From an uncultured Bacteroidia bacterium (lineage in GTDB: Bacteria; Bacteroidota; Bacteroidia; Bacteroidales; Prolixibacteraceae): a stretch of DNA of 64,000 nt. Made by a program: the position numbers and the translations under genes. Under the pieces are notes generated by a model. That model saw only the letters and a list, made by a program, of their open reading frames with translations. It was not told the origin of the DNA and did not search any database. The stretch is taken from the NCBI GenBank assembly GCA_903904515.1, contig CAIVCR010000103.1, positions 1 to 64,000 of the forward strand. The letters run 5' to 3'. Below are positions 63,718-64,000 of the stretch, piece after piece; position 1 is the first letter of the stretch, and every line of letters begins with the position of its first letter.

Positions 63718-64000
63718 AACATTAATTTTTAATTGCTGTTTATCATTCAATTAACGCAATAAATAATAACATTTAATGCGTCAAAAAACCGGATAACACC
63801 ACTCTCAAATATACGAAATATTCAGGAGAATAAATTAATTTTTAAAGAAAATATCGGAATTAAAACATGATCTGGCGAGAATAATTAGTAAATATTTAAA
63901 CGATTCTTTCTGTAAAAATAGTTTTTTATCACGTGCCTAGCCGCAAACAACTCCTTGCTTTAACCCTGCTTCAAAATCCGTGACCGGATTTATATGTTAT
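63718..64000. other. right-edge non-coding stretch
   Basis: 283 bases to the window end, AT-rich. No gene, tRNA or repeat recognised; it may contain the promoter of the YtxH operon and continue outside the window. Confidence 0.4.

Noticed and set aside
63467-63754. Open frames opposite the YtxH gene
   Set aside because: They are shadows with no start/codon support; the minus-strand YtxH protein has a clear family signature.

Overview
The window looks like chromosomal DNA of a member of the Bacteroidota, probably near Bacteroidales/Marinilabiliales; genus cannot be set from this alone. The grounds are Bacteroidota-type gene neighbourhoods (flippase-dut-TPR-DUF4292-EnvC-like; ftsX-DUF3098-truB-queA; YtxH-holin-like), promoters of the TTG-N19-TAnnTTTG type (three exact matches), many lipoprotein signals, and no obvious Shine-Dalgarno use. 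Most genes are housekeeping genes with recognisable families.

Layout. 0-2.8 kb: the end of a UPF0175/DUF3368 toxin-antitoxin pair whose toxin is an internally deleted, stop-interrupted remnant, then homoserine dehydrogenase and an NmrA-like reductase. 2.8-7.9 kb: a palindromic repeat and a minus-strand cluster (DUF4143 ATPase, HAD phosphatase, a PQQ-propeller gene broken by an ochre codon just after its signal peptide, and a DoxX-Tat-TIM-barrel fusion). 8-16.3 kb: a COG2509 FAD protein, cobalamin-dependent methionine synthase, a folate operon (folM-like, folB, folK), YceI and a Crp/Fnr regulator. 16.3-22.3 kb: envelope operon (flippase, dut, TPR lipoprotein, DUF4292 lipoprotein, EnvC-like protein).

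22.3-31.5 kb: this stretch has the look of a replication-origin neighbourhood. Two parS-like sites (22422 and 29157, the second directly behind mnmG) flank a roughly 17% GC, 505-bp gap between divergent genes (25078-25582), and dominant gene direction switches from minus to plus there. Genes are a glutaminyl cyclase-like lipoprotein, ruvB, a lone receiver protein, rpiB, an anti-sigma-type HATPase, ybeY, mnmG, apt and uvrC.

31.5-40 kb: lipoate ligase, a secreted GH43-like enzyme, an initiator-type tRNA-Met, a secreted sugar isomerase-like TIM barrel, alpha-glucan phosphorylase, a LytTR regulator and tsaB. 40-53.5 kb: a surface-polysaccharide locus with three glycosyltransferases, two FkbM methyltransferases, two other methyltransferase-like proteins, a flippase, a YfhO-type membrane protein and three of the enzymes for a UDP-2,3-diacetamido-glucuronic-acid-type sugar (WlbA/WbpB-, WbpE- and WbpD-like). 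53.5-64 kb: ftsX-DUF3098-truB-queA, efp, a TauE/SafE transporter, an efflux adaptor plus TolC without a pump, a lipoprotein rubrerythrin, tpx, and a small membrane-protein cluster.

I found no CRISPR array, prophage, transposase or clear new defence system. The items most worth a second look are the candidate origin with its parS pair, the ochre-interrupted PQQ gene, the DoxX-Tat-TIM fusion and the collapsed toxin.
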